Shown: in pieces, positions 1-9,700 of the stretch
How the letters are laid out: every line of letters starts with the position of its first letter
How positions within the stretch are numbered: position 1 is the stretch's first letter
NCBI GenBank assembly: GCA_031277075.1
Contig: JAISLV010000039.1
Location: 1 to 21,464 of the forward strand
Length of the DNA: 21,464 nt
Origin: Endomicrobium sp.
GTDB lineage: Bacteria > Elusimicrobiota > Endomicrobiia > Endomicrobiales > Endomicrobiaceae
Direction of reading: 5' to 3'
Notes under the pieces: model-generated
The model's database searches: none
What the model saw: only the letters and a program-made list of their open reading frames with translations
What the model was told of the DNA's origin: nothing
Made by a program: the position numbers and the translations under genes

Positions 1-2757
1 CATTCAGTCATTCCTTACAGCGAGCTATACGCTTTGTTTCCTAAATATTTGCAGCAGCTTTTGATGGAAAGTCTGGGCAAGTCCGTAGATAAAGACGGCA
101 AGGAAGTTGATTATAATACAGGCGCGCAAGCGTTTGGCGAAGCGGGAACGGATTCGCAGCATTCTTTTTTCCAGCTTTTTCATCAGGGGACAAACAAAAC
201 TCCCATAGATTTTATATCAAGCCTTGTATCTCCCGCAATAAATCCGAATATGACGGAAGCAGAGAGAAAAAATATAGAGGAAAGACACGCAATATTCTTC
301 TCTAATCTTTTGGCTCAAAGAGAGGCTTTCGCTATGGGCAGAGATTATAACGAAGTTATAGCCGAAGCGGACGCCGCAAAAGCAAAAGCCGTTTTAGCGA
401 TAGAACAAAGCTCTCTTTCAGAAGAAGCAAAAAAGAGCGCGATAGCTTTTGAAGAAGAACGATACGAAGCTATAAAACCTCAAAAGGCTTTTGACGGCAA
501 CAGACCTTCTAATTTAATTGTTTTTGACAAAATGAACCCGGAGGCTTTGGGTATGACTATAGCTTTATACGAACATATTACAGCCGTTCAGTCTGCAATA
601 TGGAATATAAACGCTTTTGACCAATGGGGCGTAGAGCTTGGCAAAAAGCTGGCGCAAAAATTACAGCCGAATATGCTTGAGCAAACGCAAGAAAAGCCTG
701 AAGGATTTAGCGCAAGCACGAATTATTGGCTTGACGAGTTTAAAAATTCAAAAGGTTCGGTTGTGATGAGACAAAATTATCCCAAAGTTTATTCTTGGCT
801 TTTAAACGGAAACAAGCCTATTATTGCGCTGCTTAAACTTTCGGCTATAGAGACGTTCCCTTCGCTTTTTAAAGGGAAAGAATTTATAGAAGCGCATTTA
901 GACAAAGACAAAGAAACTGCGGCGGGGTTTGTAAAATTTAACAATTTACTAAAAGCCGCGTTTTTAATTCCAGCCGCATTATCTTTTATAGTAGCGGCGT
1001 CTCTTCCAGCGCTTCCTTTTATTGTTATTGCGGCGTCTATAGCCGGGCTTTTTGCGGCGAATACTATAAGACATATCAATATTGATTACAGATACGTAAA
1101 GAATTTGTCCGAAACTATAAATGCTATTCCAAGCGTTAGCGCAAAAGATTTGAAAAACTCTTCGCGCCTTGACGTTTTAATAATAAACGACGCTACCGCG
1201 CTTTCTGAAGACCCTGCGGAACTCGGTTTTGAAAACACGGGTTTAAAAGCCGACGGGAAAATAATATGGAAAAGCGTTAAAACGGGTAGGCTTATAATAT
1301 TTAGCGACGGCGCGCGCTTTGACAATATAAACGCCGCCGCAAACGACGTAATGCCTGCAGTATTGAACGCAAAAGGCGAAAAATTTGAGATTTCCTCTAT
1401 TGCCATAGACGAAAGGGACGGCGCAAAAAAGACGTCTTACGGATATGACGGCGCATTAGTTTTAAGCAAAAATTTTCACAATGAAATCGTTTCGCTTTCA
1501 GGCGGGAGCCTTGCCGACGCGGGCGAAAAAATAAGAAAAGAGCAAGAAGCCGAAAATTTTGTTTTTGCAAAAAATTTCATAATGAATTTAAGCGGCATAA
1601 AAACAAAAGAAGAATTAACTCAAGCTATAAACGCTTACAATAAATCTGGCAATCAGCAAATAGCTTTGCCTGCGGCGTTTTTTGAGAGTATGTCGGGGCA
1701 AAAAATAAAAGATTTTGTTTCAAAAATGTCTGAAAACGGCGCGAGAGTTTTTGTGGTTTTAGACGAAAAATCAGCGTTCGACGGACATAATTTTGAGTCT
1801 TTAAAATCCGCTCTTATAAATTACGGTTTTGCGGGGTATCTTGTTAAAGAAGGGCAAGAGCTTAAAGCTGTAAGAGATTATTTTGCCGAAAGGGAAAATA
1901 AAGTCTCTGAAATTTCAGGCTTTACAAACGAGCAAGAGCTTATTTCTAAAATTGCCGCTTCAGACGCGGACGCCGTCAAAGCCGTCAACGTTGAAAATTA
2001 TATTTCGCTTATATCCGAAGGCGGCGAAAGAGACATAAGCGCAAGAATAGGAAATCTTATAGGGCTGTTTAGCGGGCAGGTTTTGAAATTTTTTAATAGG
2101 CGTTTCAGCGTTCAAAGCGCGGTTCAAACGGCTTTGGCTTTTGATATGTCGGCAGTTCCGTCTTTATCGCAAAACGATTTAGAAGAAATAAAAAGCGTTT
2201 TAAGAACCGCAGGCAAACTGGGAATTTCTGAAAGAGACGGAAACATTATTCATTTTATGGATAACGCCGCGTTGCTTGAACGGATAAAAAGCGCCGTAGG
2301 GGCTGTTGGCGAATTTGCAATTTACGAACAGAGAATAGACGATAACGTTGAAAATACGGTTGAAAAAACAAGAATAAAAACGGCTTTTTATATTACAATC
2401 GCTCAAAAAGCGATAGTTAAGGCTGATTTAAATAACGGAGGTCTTGGTCTTGCGGACAAGAACCTTGAAGATATTATGGTTTTAAGCGCGGCTTCTCAAA
2501 GTCTCGTAGACGAAGATTTTATCAATATGTTTATGAAAGATATATCGGGCAAGAGCGCGGTATATGTCTACGAAGCCGCGAAAAATAAAGCCGTTGAACT
2601 CAATATGAGAGAAGATAAAGACGGCAATAAAACCGCAGCCGCTACCGCGTATCAGCTGCTACTGTTATACGGCGAAAGAAAACGCGCGCAAAACGAAATA
2701 TCCGCGCCCGTTCAAATAGACGTGAAAGCGATATCGGCGATATTGTCAGCGGCGTAA
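1..2757 (+). CDS. pgi: Glucose-6-phosphate isomerase (5' end outside window) with long C-terminal extension
   Basis: The frame is open from base 1 to the TAA at 2755-2757, so the N-terminal half lies upstream; the TTG at 34 is internal. The first ~245 visible residues match the C-terminal part of phosphoglucose isomerase, which interconverts glucose-6-phosphate and fructose-6-phosphate in the cytoplasm. Visible motifs are YLQQLLMESLGK (catalytic Glu at 67-69), GTDSQHSFFQLFHQGT (catalytic His at 160-162), DGNRPSN, ALYEH and FDQWGVELGK (catalytic Lys at 643-645), assigned by comparison with the rabbit and E. coli enzymes. A normal isomerase stops soon after that Lys. Here the frame continues ~670 residues (about 740-2754) with no frameshift visible: a hydrophobic stretch that could be two membrane segments (about 952-1059), then alternating alpha/beta sequence I do not recognise. 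The isomerase call is firm; the extension's role is unknown. Confidence 0.93.
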   Translation, partial: HSVIPYSELYALFPKYLQQLLMESLGKSVDKDGKEVDYNTGAQAFGEAGTDSQHSFFQLFHQGTNKTPIDFISSLVSPAINPNMTEAERKNIEERHAIFFSNLLAQREAFAMGRDYNEVIAEADAAKAKAVLAIEQSSLSEEAKKSAIAFEEERYEAIKPQKAFDGNRPSNLIVFDKMNPEALGMTIALYEHITAVQSAIWNINAFDQWGVELGKKLAQKLQPNMLEQTQEKPEGFSASTNYWLDEFKNSKGSVVMRQNYPKVYSWLLNGNKPIIALLKLSAIETFPSLFKGKEFIEAHLDKDKETAAGFVKFNNLLKAAFLIPAALSFIVAASLPALPFIVIAASIAGLFAANTIRHINIDYRYVKNLSETINAIPSVSAKDLKNSSRLDVLIINDATALSEDPAELGFENTGLKADGKIIWKSVKTGRLIIFSDGARFDNINAAANDVMPAVLNAKGEKFEISSIAIDERDGAKKTSYGYDGALVLSKNFHNEIVSLSGGSLADAGEKIRKEQEAENFVFAKNFIMNLSGIKTKEELTQAINAYNKSGNQQIALPAAFFESMSGQKIKDFVSKMSENGARVFVVLDEKSAFDGHNFESLKSALINYGFAGYLVKEGQELKAVRDYFAERENKVSEISGFTNEQELISKIAASDADAVKAVNVENYISLISEGGERDISARIGNLIGLFSGQVLKFFNRRFSVQSAVQTALAFDMSAVPSLSQNDLEEIKSVLRTAGKLGISERDGNIIHFMDNAALLERIKSAVGAVGEFAIYEQRIDDNVENTVEKTRIKTAFYITIAQKAIVKADLNNGGLGLADKNLEDIMVLSAASQSLVDEDFINMFMKDISGKSAVYVYEAAKNKAVELNMREDKDGNKTAAATAYQLLLLYGERKRAQNEISAPVQIDVKAISAILSAA

Positions 2758-2854
2758 ACCGTTAAAACGCAGTTAAAAGAGTTTTAATACGTATTTAAAA
2801 TAAGCGCGCGAGGCTTTTTACTCCTAAAATATCGGCAGTCTAAAGTTAGATAGC

Positions 2855-2875
2855 CCGCATAATATCTGCGGTTTT
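2855..2875 (+). terminator. Possible weak terminator after the isomerase gene
   Basis: CCGCA (2855-2859) and TGCGG (2867-2871) form a 5-bp GC-rich stem with a 7-base loop, followed by TTTT. It lies about 100 bases after the stop codon and sits inside a longer AT-rich inverted repeat. The stem is short and the T tract brief, so it is at most a weak intrinsic terminator. Confidence 0.35.
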
Positions 2876-2901
2876 GGCGATATTTAATTTTTCAAGACAA
2901 A

Positions 2902-3070
2902 ATGGGTGTCTCTAAAAAAACTAATGTCCGTCCTTGCCGCGCATTTTGCGGCGTTTGAGCATCACAAAATTTGTCCGTCCTTGCTCTTATGACGCCCTTC
3001 ATTTTCTTCTTTGACCTGCCGTAAAATTTACGGCATTTACGGACATTATAGGTTTTTGCAAGACGCCCAA
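2902..3070 (-). repeat. MITE-like dispersed repeat, copy 1
   Basis: Read on the minus strand, this 169-base element begins TTGGGCGTCTTGCAAAAACC (from 3070). It ends at about 2902 with an imperfect inverted copy of the same end. It shares with the copy at 14012-14170 the order: terminal repeat, CTATAATGT, a perfect hairpin TGCCGTAAATTTTACGGCA (3035-3017), a stretch including GAAGGGCGTCATAAGAGCAA, GGACGGACAAATT, a second AAGGACGG block, then the other end. It has no ORF, so it fits a non-autonomous palindrome-ended element. The hairpin differs from the other full copy by a paired T-A/C-G change. Confidence 0.8.
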
Positions 3071-3209
3071 TGACAACAAAAGACGACGGTTGCGCATATA
3101 TGTTTTTAAAAACTTTTACGTCTTCTTAAAAGCGCGCTTAAAATTTAAAGTATTCGTCATGCGTTTTTATCTTAGTTTATTTTCCCGCTTTTGTCTGCGG
3201 TTAATTATT

Positions 3210-3256
3210 AAAATACCCCGCCCGCAAAAAACAGAATTTTGCAGGCAGGGTATTTT
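3210..3256. terminator. Bidirectional terminator between convergent genes
   Basis: AAAATACCC (3210-3218) pairs exactly with GGGTATTTT (3248-3256). The inner sequence adds GCC/GGC, GC/GC and AAAA/TTTT pairs with small mismatches. T-rich tracts follow on both strands (ATTTTATTTTA on plus; TTTTAATAATTAA on minus). It lies between the isomerase gene, which reads toward it, and the OmpA-like gene, whose stop is at 3354 on the other strand, so it probably serves both. Confidence 0.85.
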
Positions 3257-3353
3257 ATTTTAACCAATTTCAAGGCGAAAGATAAAAGTTTGTCGCTTTT
3301 GCTTATCCGAGCCTAACCGCGCAACTTCCCAACGCTTGATATTTTCACTTTGG

Positions 3354-3788
3354 TTATTCTACAAATATTTCCGTTCTTCTGTTTGCCGCGCGCCCTTCTT
3401 TTGTTTTGTTTGTATCTATCGGCATTTTTGAACCAAATCCTATAAAGCCTATCTTTTCTACGGGTATTCCGTTTAGTAAAAACTCTTTATACACTACTTC
3501 CCCTCTTTTGCGCGAAAGTTTGTTATTTATTTCATCCGTCCCCGTTGTGTCGCTATGTCCTTCTACCGTTATCTTTTTATAATCGTATTCTCTTATTTCT
3601 TTTGCCTGCTGTTTTATTATTCCTACAGCTTCTTCTGTAAGTTCATATTCGTTTATTCCAAACTTTGCTATGTTTAACTTATACGCTTTTATTATAGGTT
3701 TTTTCCGTCTTTCCTGCGCTTGTTGAAGATTTCTCTCTGTTATCGCTTCTCTCTGTTTTCTCTTTTCTTCTTCTGCTGCGGACTTCAT
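3354..3788 (-). CDS. OmpA-like peptidoglycan-binding domain protein, no signal peptide
   Basis: Residues ~30-144 are an OmpA C-terminal-like domain, which in known members binds the diaminopimelate of peptidoglycan from the periplasm. Visible motifs are TVEGHSDTTG (Asp80), NNKLSRKRGE (Arg95, the position that contacts the peptide stem in known members), GFGSKMPID and EGRAANRRTEI. The first ~30 residues are charged and probably helical, not a signal peptide, so as a separate protein it would remain in the cytoplasm, where this domain has no known ligand. Its ATG (3788-3786) directly follows the TAA (3791-3789) of the adhesin gene in the same frame with no bases between. I see no Shine-Dalgarno sequence just upstream (AACATAAAATAA). 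It may be the cut-off C-terminus of the adhesin, made by reinitiation, or reached by readthrough. Confidence 0.85.
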   Translation of the reverse strand: MKSAAEEEKRKQREAITERNLQQAQERRKKPIIKAYKLNIAKFGINEYELTEEAVGIIKQQAKEIREYDYKKITVEGHSDTTGTDEINNKLSRKRGEVVYKEFLLNGIPVEKIGFIGFGSKMPIDTNKTKEGRAANRRTEIFVE

Positions 3789-6700
3789 TTATTTTATGTT
3801 ATTTTTATATTTATCTAATATTATTCCTTTGCTTAAATCTTTCAACTCTTTTATATCTTCTTTTTTTATCTCTATTTCATCGTTTACATATACTCCTTCC
3901 AGTTCTTTTATGCTCTCTCTGCCAGCTTTTGCTCCCGCTTTATTTAACTTTTCTATAAAACTTTCCGCTCCTTTCTTATCTTTAAATACAAATATTCTTC
4001 CGCCATAATTAACTAAATATATTTTCCCGCCTTTTTTAAGCCCTAACATCGTTCCCGCTTCTTTTCTAATCACTATGTTAGCTTTTTCCCCTTTCGCCTC
4101 TATCACAATGCTTGCTTCGCTTTCCTCTACTACTTCCATTATTATCGCTTCTCTTTTTACTTTCTTTGCCTCTTCAGGTATGCCTTTTATCTCAGTTATC
4201 CCATTTACATATTTTACCAGCATCATACCCTCAGACATATCCCCAAGCTCTTCTGCATAGTCCGCGCAATTTATCTTCCCATCTATAATTTTTGTTTCCG
4301 ATGTTTTTATCTCTTCCTTTTTTGCTCCGCGTTTCATTAGTTCGTTTATCAATCTTTTCATATTTGTTTCATTGTTAAACAAAAATACTTTGCCCTTATA
4401 ACATACTTTATATATTTTATCCGATTCCTTAAATGATAAATTTTCCATTATCTCTTTTCTTAGTTTTATTTCTCCATTGCCGTCGCTTTGCGTTTCCCAT
4501 ACTTCTAACATATCCTTTTCTTTTAATACTTTTTCTAGTATGCTTTCCGTATTTTCTTTTTCTATTTTTTTGCCAAACATATATCTAACCCCGATATTGC
4601 CGTATATGTTTGAGTATGCCGACGCGCCGTAATAGTTTGCGTTTGCGTATATTTTTAAATTGTCCGTTATCTTTGCTTCTGCCCCTGCGCCTATTCCTAT
4701 CTCTAAAATTCCTTCCTCCGCTCCTCTGCTTTTAAATGTTTCGTTTGCGCCTTTAAATGCGGTCTCTATCTCAGGCTGCGCCGCGCTCAATAAATATTTT
4801 CCCTCTGCTTTTGCATAAAAACTAAATCTGCTTTTCTCATACTCTATCCCAGCTCCTGCGCGCGCCGCGCTTCTTAGATAGTTTCCCGCGCTTACCTCTA
4901 AATCAAATATCCCAGCTCCGTTTTCTTTGAAACTCCCATAATTTGTGTTTTCAACTTCCATTCCTATATAAGGTCTCAATTTTAGTTTTTCATTTATTTG
5001 ATACTTAAACGCTCCTTCAATATCTGCGTTTAATGTGAAAGCGTTTATATCGGCTTTGGCAATTTTGCCCATTGCAAGCCTTTCCGTATTGAATTTGTCA
5101 TAGCTTCCAAGCGCCATAGCTTTTAATTCCCACATATCCCTTATATATCCGCCGTATACCCCAAGCCCGTTTTTATTGCCGTCGGCTTTATTTTTGCCTT
5201 GCTCTATATTGTCTTTGTTCACTCTTGCATATATTCCATACATTATATCCCCGTCCAACAGCTTGTCGGCTAAGAATTTATCGTATCCTATCATAATGCC
5301 TAAAGATAAATCTTTATAATCTTGCGGCGAATTATCGTTTTCTTTAAACGTTTCCACTCCGCCTTTAACTTGCGTCCACAAACCGCCGTTTGTTTCATAT
5401 TTGTCCGAATGATTTCTGATTTTATCGTATACCTCGTTATTTGGGCTGTCTGCCGCGGCGTTCCTTATTACGTTTGCCAAGAAGTAGCCCGACGTAGCCG
5501 CTAAAAAGGACTTCACTTCGGCTATATCCTCAGGCGTCCCGTCGTCTTGTTTATCGTTCATATCCGACAATAGCGTTTGCCACTCGCCCGTAGAAGTCGG
5601 CGATATTTCGTCAAAAGTTTTTGCCGTCTGTTTTTGGTTATACGACAGCCCGTCCAAATCGCCAAAATGGGTTGACGCCGCGCCGTTTACTATAAGCCAT
5701 ATTATGTCGTTATCGGGATATAGTTTGTAATTTAACGATTTGTCGCTTATATCGCTGTTCTTAAACATTCCGTCTAAACTTCCCGCGCCGCCTGTCGCTA
5801 TTACCAATTGATAAGAAACGTTGTCGTAGCCGCCAACGCCCACATGTATATATATGTCGCCGTCTATCCGCGCCGTCGTTGCGGTTATTTTATCGTTGCC
5901 GATATTATCTGCTCCCGTTATGTCTATCTTTAAGTTAGTATCGCTTACAAAGTTATTTACATTTATTTCTTCATGCGTGCCATTTTGCATATTCAACACT
6001 GCCCCTTCCGCTTTGAAATCCCCGCCCGTATAGCTTGCTCCGCTTGCAAAAGCCAATTCCCCTTTTTCAGCGTTAAACGTCCCGTTGATAAACGATACGT
6101 TCCCTTCTAGCGTCAATGTCCCGTTCCCTGTCTTATTTATTATGCCGTTTCCGCCTACTTGCCCGCTAAACGTTAAATTGTTATTTGCGCTTATATTCAT
6201 TTCGGAATTGTTTAAAGCATAGCTTGAACCGCTTGTAAAAGCCGAGCCGTCTGCAAATTCTAATACGCTGCCCGAATTTATATTGTGCGCCCCGCCAAAC
6301 GAACCGCTTGAAACTATAGTTTTTCCTGCGTCTTGCGTAAACGTTCCCAAATAGCCGAAGTTGTCGCCTGCGATATTTAATATTCCGCCGCCAGTTTTGT
6401 TTATTTCTGACGCTAACGTTGCGCTAACTTGACCGTTTATCGTCAATTCATTGCTTGCGCTTATTGTCAATGTAGAGTTGTTTAAATTATAGCTTGAACC
6501 GCTTGTAAAAGCCGCGCCCGTAGCAAATTCCAGCTCGCCGCCGTTTATATTGTGCGCGCCGCTAAACGAACCGCTTGAAACTACCGTCTTTCCGCCGCTT
6601 TGCGTAAACGTTCCCAAATAGCCGAAGTTGTCGCCTGCGATATTTAATATCCCGCCGCCCGTTTTATTGATTTTTGACTGCGCTGTTGCGCTAACTTGCC

Positions 6701-9700
6701 CGTTTATCGTCAATTCATTGCTTGCGCTTATCGTCATCGTCGCGCCGTTTAAAGCGTAGCTTGAACCGCTTGTAAAAGCCGCGCCCGTAGCAAATTCCAG
6801 TTCGCCGCCGTTTATATTGTGCGTTCCGCCAAACGAACCGCTAGACACTATAGTTTTTCCTGCGTATTGTTCAAATATTCCGCTATAGCCGCCGCTATTA
6901 GCGTTTATGTAAAAATTTCCGCCGCCGTCTTTTGTTATCAATCCTTCGCCCGCTATGCCGCCGTTTATTACAACATTTCCCGCGCCGCTTATGGTTGTAG
7001 TTCCCTCTGCAGTTTGATATATATCGTTTCCTATAGCGGCAGTATTTCCTGTAAATACAATACTGTTTTCTGCAAGAGGAGCAAAAACGAGGCTTCCCGC
7101 ATTATATATCGCTCCGCCGCTAGACGCCGCGATATTTCCTGTAAATGTAGCCGTTGAACCCGTAAAATTTATAACTGCATTTTCATTGTATATCGCGCCG
7201 CCCGTATCGCTTGCGCTGTTGCTTGTAAAATTCACGCGGACATCTGTGAAGTCTATTGTTGAACCGCCGATATTGAAAATCGCTCCGCCGCCGCCTGCGA
7301 TATTACTTGTAAAGTTGACGCTTACATTTGTGAAAGTTATTGTTGAATCGTTGGCATTGGCAATCGCGCCGCCATAATCGCCTGCGCTATTGCTTGTAAA
7401 ATGGACGTTTCCATCTGTAAAGTCCATTGTTGAATTATTATTATTGAAAATCGCCCCGCCTGTGAGCGCGCTATTGCCTGCAAAAACTGCAACGCTGTTT
7501 GTAAAATTTATCGCGCCGCTATAATTATCAACAGCTCCTCCCCATGAGCTTGCGTTGTTGCTTGTGAAATTTACGCTTGCGTTTGTAAAATTTATCAAAG
7601 AATAGTTCTCTATTCCCCCGCCGTCGTAATTTACGCTGTTGCCTGTAAAATTCACGTTTGCGCTAGTAAAGTTTATAGTCGCATTATTCTCATTGGAAAT
7701 CGCTCCGCCATACTGTCCTGCGCTGTTGCTGGTGAAATTCACGCTGCCATTGGCGAAAGTTATCGTTGAACCGTCAATATTTGAAATCGCGCCGCCAAAA
7801 CTTGCGCTGTTGCTGGTGAAATTTATGTCTACATCGGCGAAATCTATTGTTGCGCTTTCATTGTAAATCGCGCCGCCCGTATCGCTTGCGCTATTGCTGG
7901 TAAAATGGACATTTCCATCGCTGAAAGCGATTATTGAACCGCTGGCATTGTAAATCGCGCCGCCTGAACTTCCCGCAATATTTTCGGTAAATGTTATAGC
8001 GGAAGTCGTAAAATTGATTTCTGAGCTTCTAGTATTAAGAATCGCTCCTCCTAAGTTTGCATTGTTGCCGGCGAAATTCACGCTTGCGTTTGTGAAATTT
8101 ATAGACGCGCTGGTATCATTTAAAACCGCCCCGCCGTCGACGCTTGCGATGTTTCCTGTGAAATGGACGTTTCCATCTGTAAAGGCTATTATTCCATTTT
8201 CATTGAGAATCGCCCCGCCGTCGCCTGCGCTGTTGCTTGTAACATAGACGTCTACATCTATGAAGTCTATTGTTGACTTATTAAAATTGTAAATCGCGCC
8301 GCCCGCATAGTTTGCGCTGTTGCTGGAGAAATTCACGCCGCCATTAGTAAAAGTTATTGTTGAACCGCCGATATTTGAAATCGCGCCGCCATAACTGTTT
8401 GCGCTATTGCTTGTAAAGTTCGCGCCGCCGTTTGTAAAATTTATGGCTGATAATAAATCATTGTGAACAGCTCCGCCTCTGCTGTTTAAGCCCCCCGTAT
8501 TGCCCGTAAAATTCACGCTTGCGCTTGTAAAATTTATAGTCGCATTATTGTAATTGTCTATCGCGCCGCCATAATCGCCTGCGCTATTGCTTGTGAAATA
8601 GACGCTTCCATCTGTGAAAGTTATTGTCGCATTATTATTGTGAATCGCCCCGCCGGAACTTGCGCTGTTGCTTGTAAAATTTACTTGGCTGTCTGCAAAT
8701 GTTATTATTGAATTATCATTTAAAATCGCCCCACCGTTATAACCCGCGCCTATAGAGTTTCCCGTAAATGCTGCCGTTGAACTGACAAAATTTATATTTG
8801 CATTGTTGCCGCTTACTATTGCTCTTGCCGCGCTGCCGTTAAAATTGTTTATTGAATTGACAAAATTTACAGTAGAGCCGTCAACGTTTAGCAATCCGCT
8901 TCCAATTATTCCGCCGTAAATTTCTATATTTGAGCCGTTATTTACATTTATCACGCCTAAATTGTATATGTCGTTTTTAATTCCGTTTGCAGTGTTGCCG
9001 CTAAACACGGCTTTGCTTGTATCAAATGTTATAACGTCTATATTAAAAATCGCCCCGCCGGAGCTTGCCGCAATATTTCCTGTAAACGTTATTGTTGAAC
9101 CTGCAAAACCTATTTTAGACGTATTGCTAATTGCTCCGCCGAGCATATTTGCGTTGTTGCTTGTAAAGTTGACGCTTGCATTTGTGAAAGATATGCTTGA
9201 GTTGATGGCATTGGAAATCGCCCCGCCGTACTCGTTTGTGCTGTTGCTTGTGAAGTTAACGCTTGCATTTGTGAAAGATATGCTTGAGTTGTTGGTATTG
9301 TCAATCGCCCCGCCGTCATTACTTGCGCTGTTGCCTGTAAAGTTGACGCTTGCATTTGTGAAAGATATGCTTGATTTGATGGCATTGGAAATCGCGCCGC
9401 CATACTCGTTTGCGCTGTTGCTTGTGAAGTTGACGCTCCCTCCTGTGAAAGTTATTGTTGAACTATTGTAATTGTAAATCGCTCCGCCGCTGCTTGCGCT
9501 GTTGCTTGTGAAGTTGACGCTTGCATTTGTGAAAGTTATGCTTGAGGTGTTGTAATTGTAAATCGCGCCGCCTAAACTGCTTGCGCTGTTGCCTGTGAAG
9601 TTGACGCTTGCATTTGTGAAAGATATGCTTGAGTTGTTGGTATTGTGAATAGTGCCGCCATAGTCTGCGCTGTTGCCTGTGAAGTTGACGTTCCCGCTTG

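Larger units (their letters stand above)
2758..3353. other. Convergent intergenic region
   Basis: This 596-base gap lies between two convergently transcribed genes and has no convincing ORF. It holds a weak hairpin with a T tract (2855-2875) inside an 8-bp inverted repeat (AAATATCG at 2827-2834, CGATATTT at 2878-2885), one MITE-like repeat on the minus strand (2902-3070) and a strong bidirectional terminator (3210-3256). Between 3071 and 3209 I see only AT-rich sequence and a short palindrome, AAGCGCGCTT, at 3128-3137. No tRNA or other RNA gene was recognised. Confidence 0.7.

Noticed and set aside
34..36. TTG at 34 as the start of the isomerase gene
   Set aside because: The frame is open upstream to base 1 and the visible protein begins in the middle of the isomerase fold, so the true start is outside the window.
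3295..3345. Similarity between 3295-3345 and 20985-21040 (TTTGCTTAT[CT]CG, CCTAACC, AACGCT)
   Set aside because: Only short matches with unequal spacing; not enough to call a repeat by eye.
9110..9403. Other ORFs inside the adhesin gene, on either strand, including VKLTLAFVK-type and CAVACEVDAPACKI-type repeats
   Set aside because: They are shadows of the repetitive Pmp-like coding sequence; their periodicity comes from the real frame.
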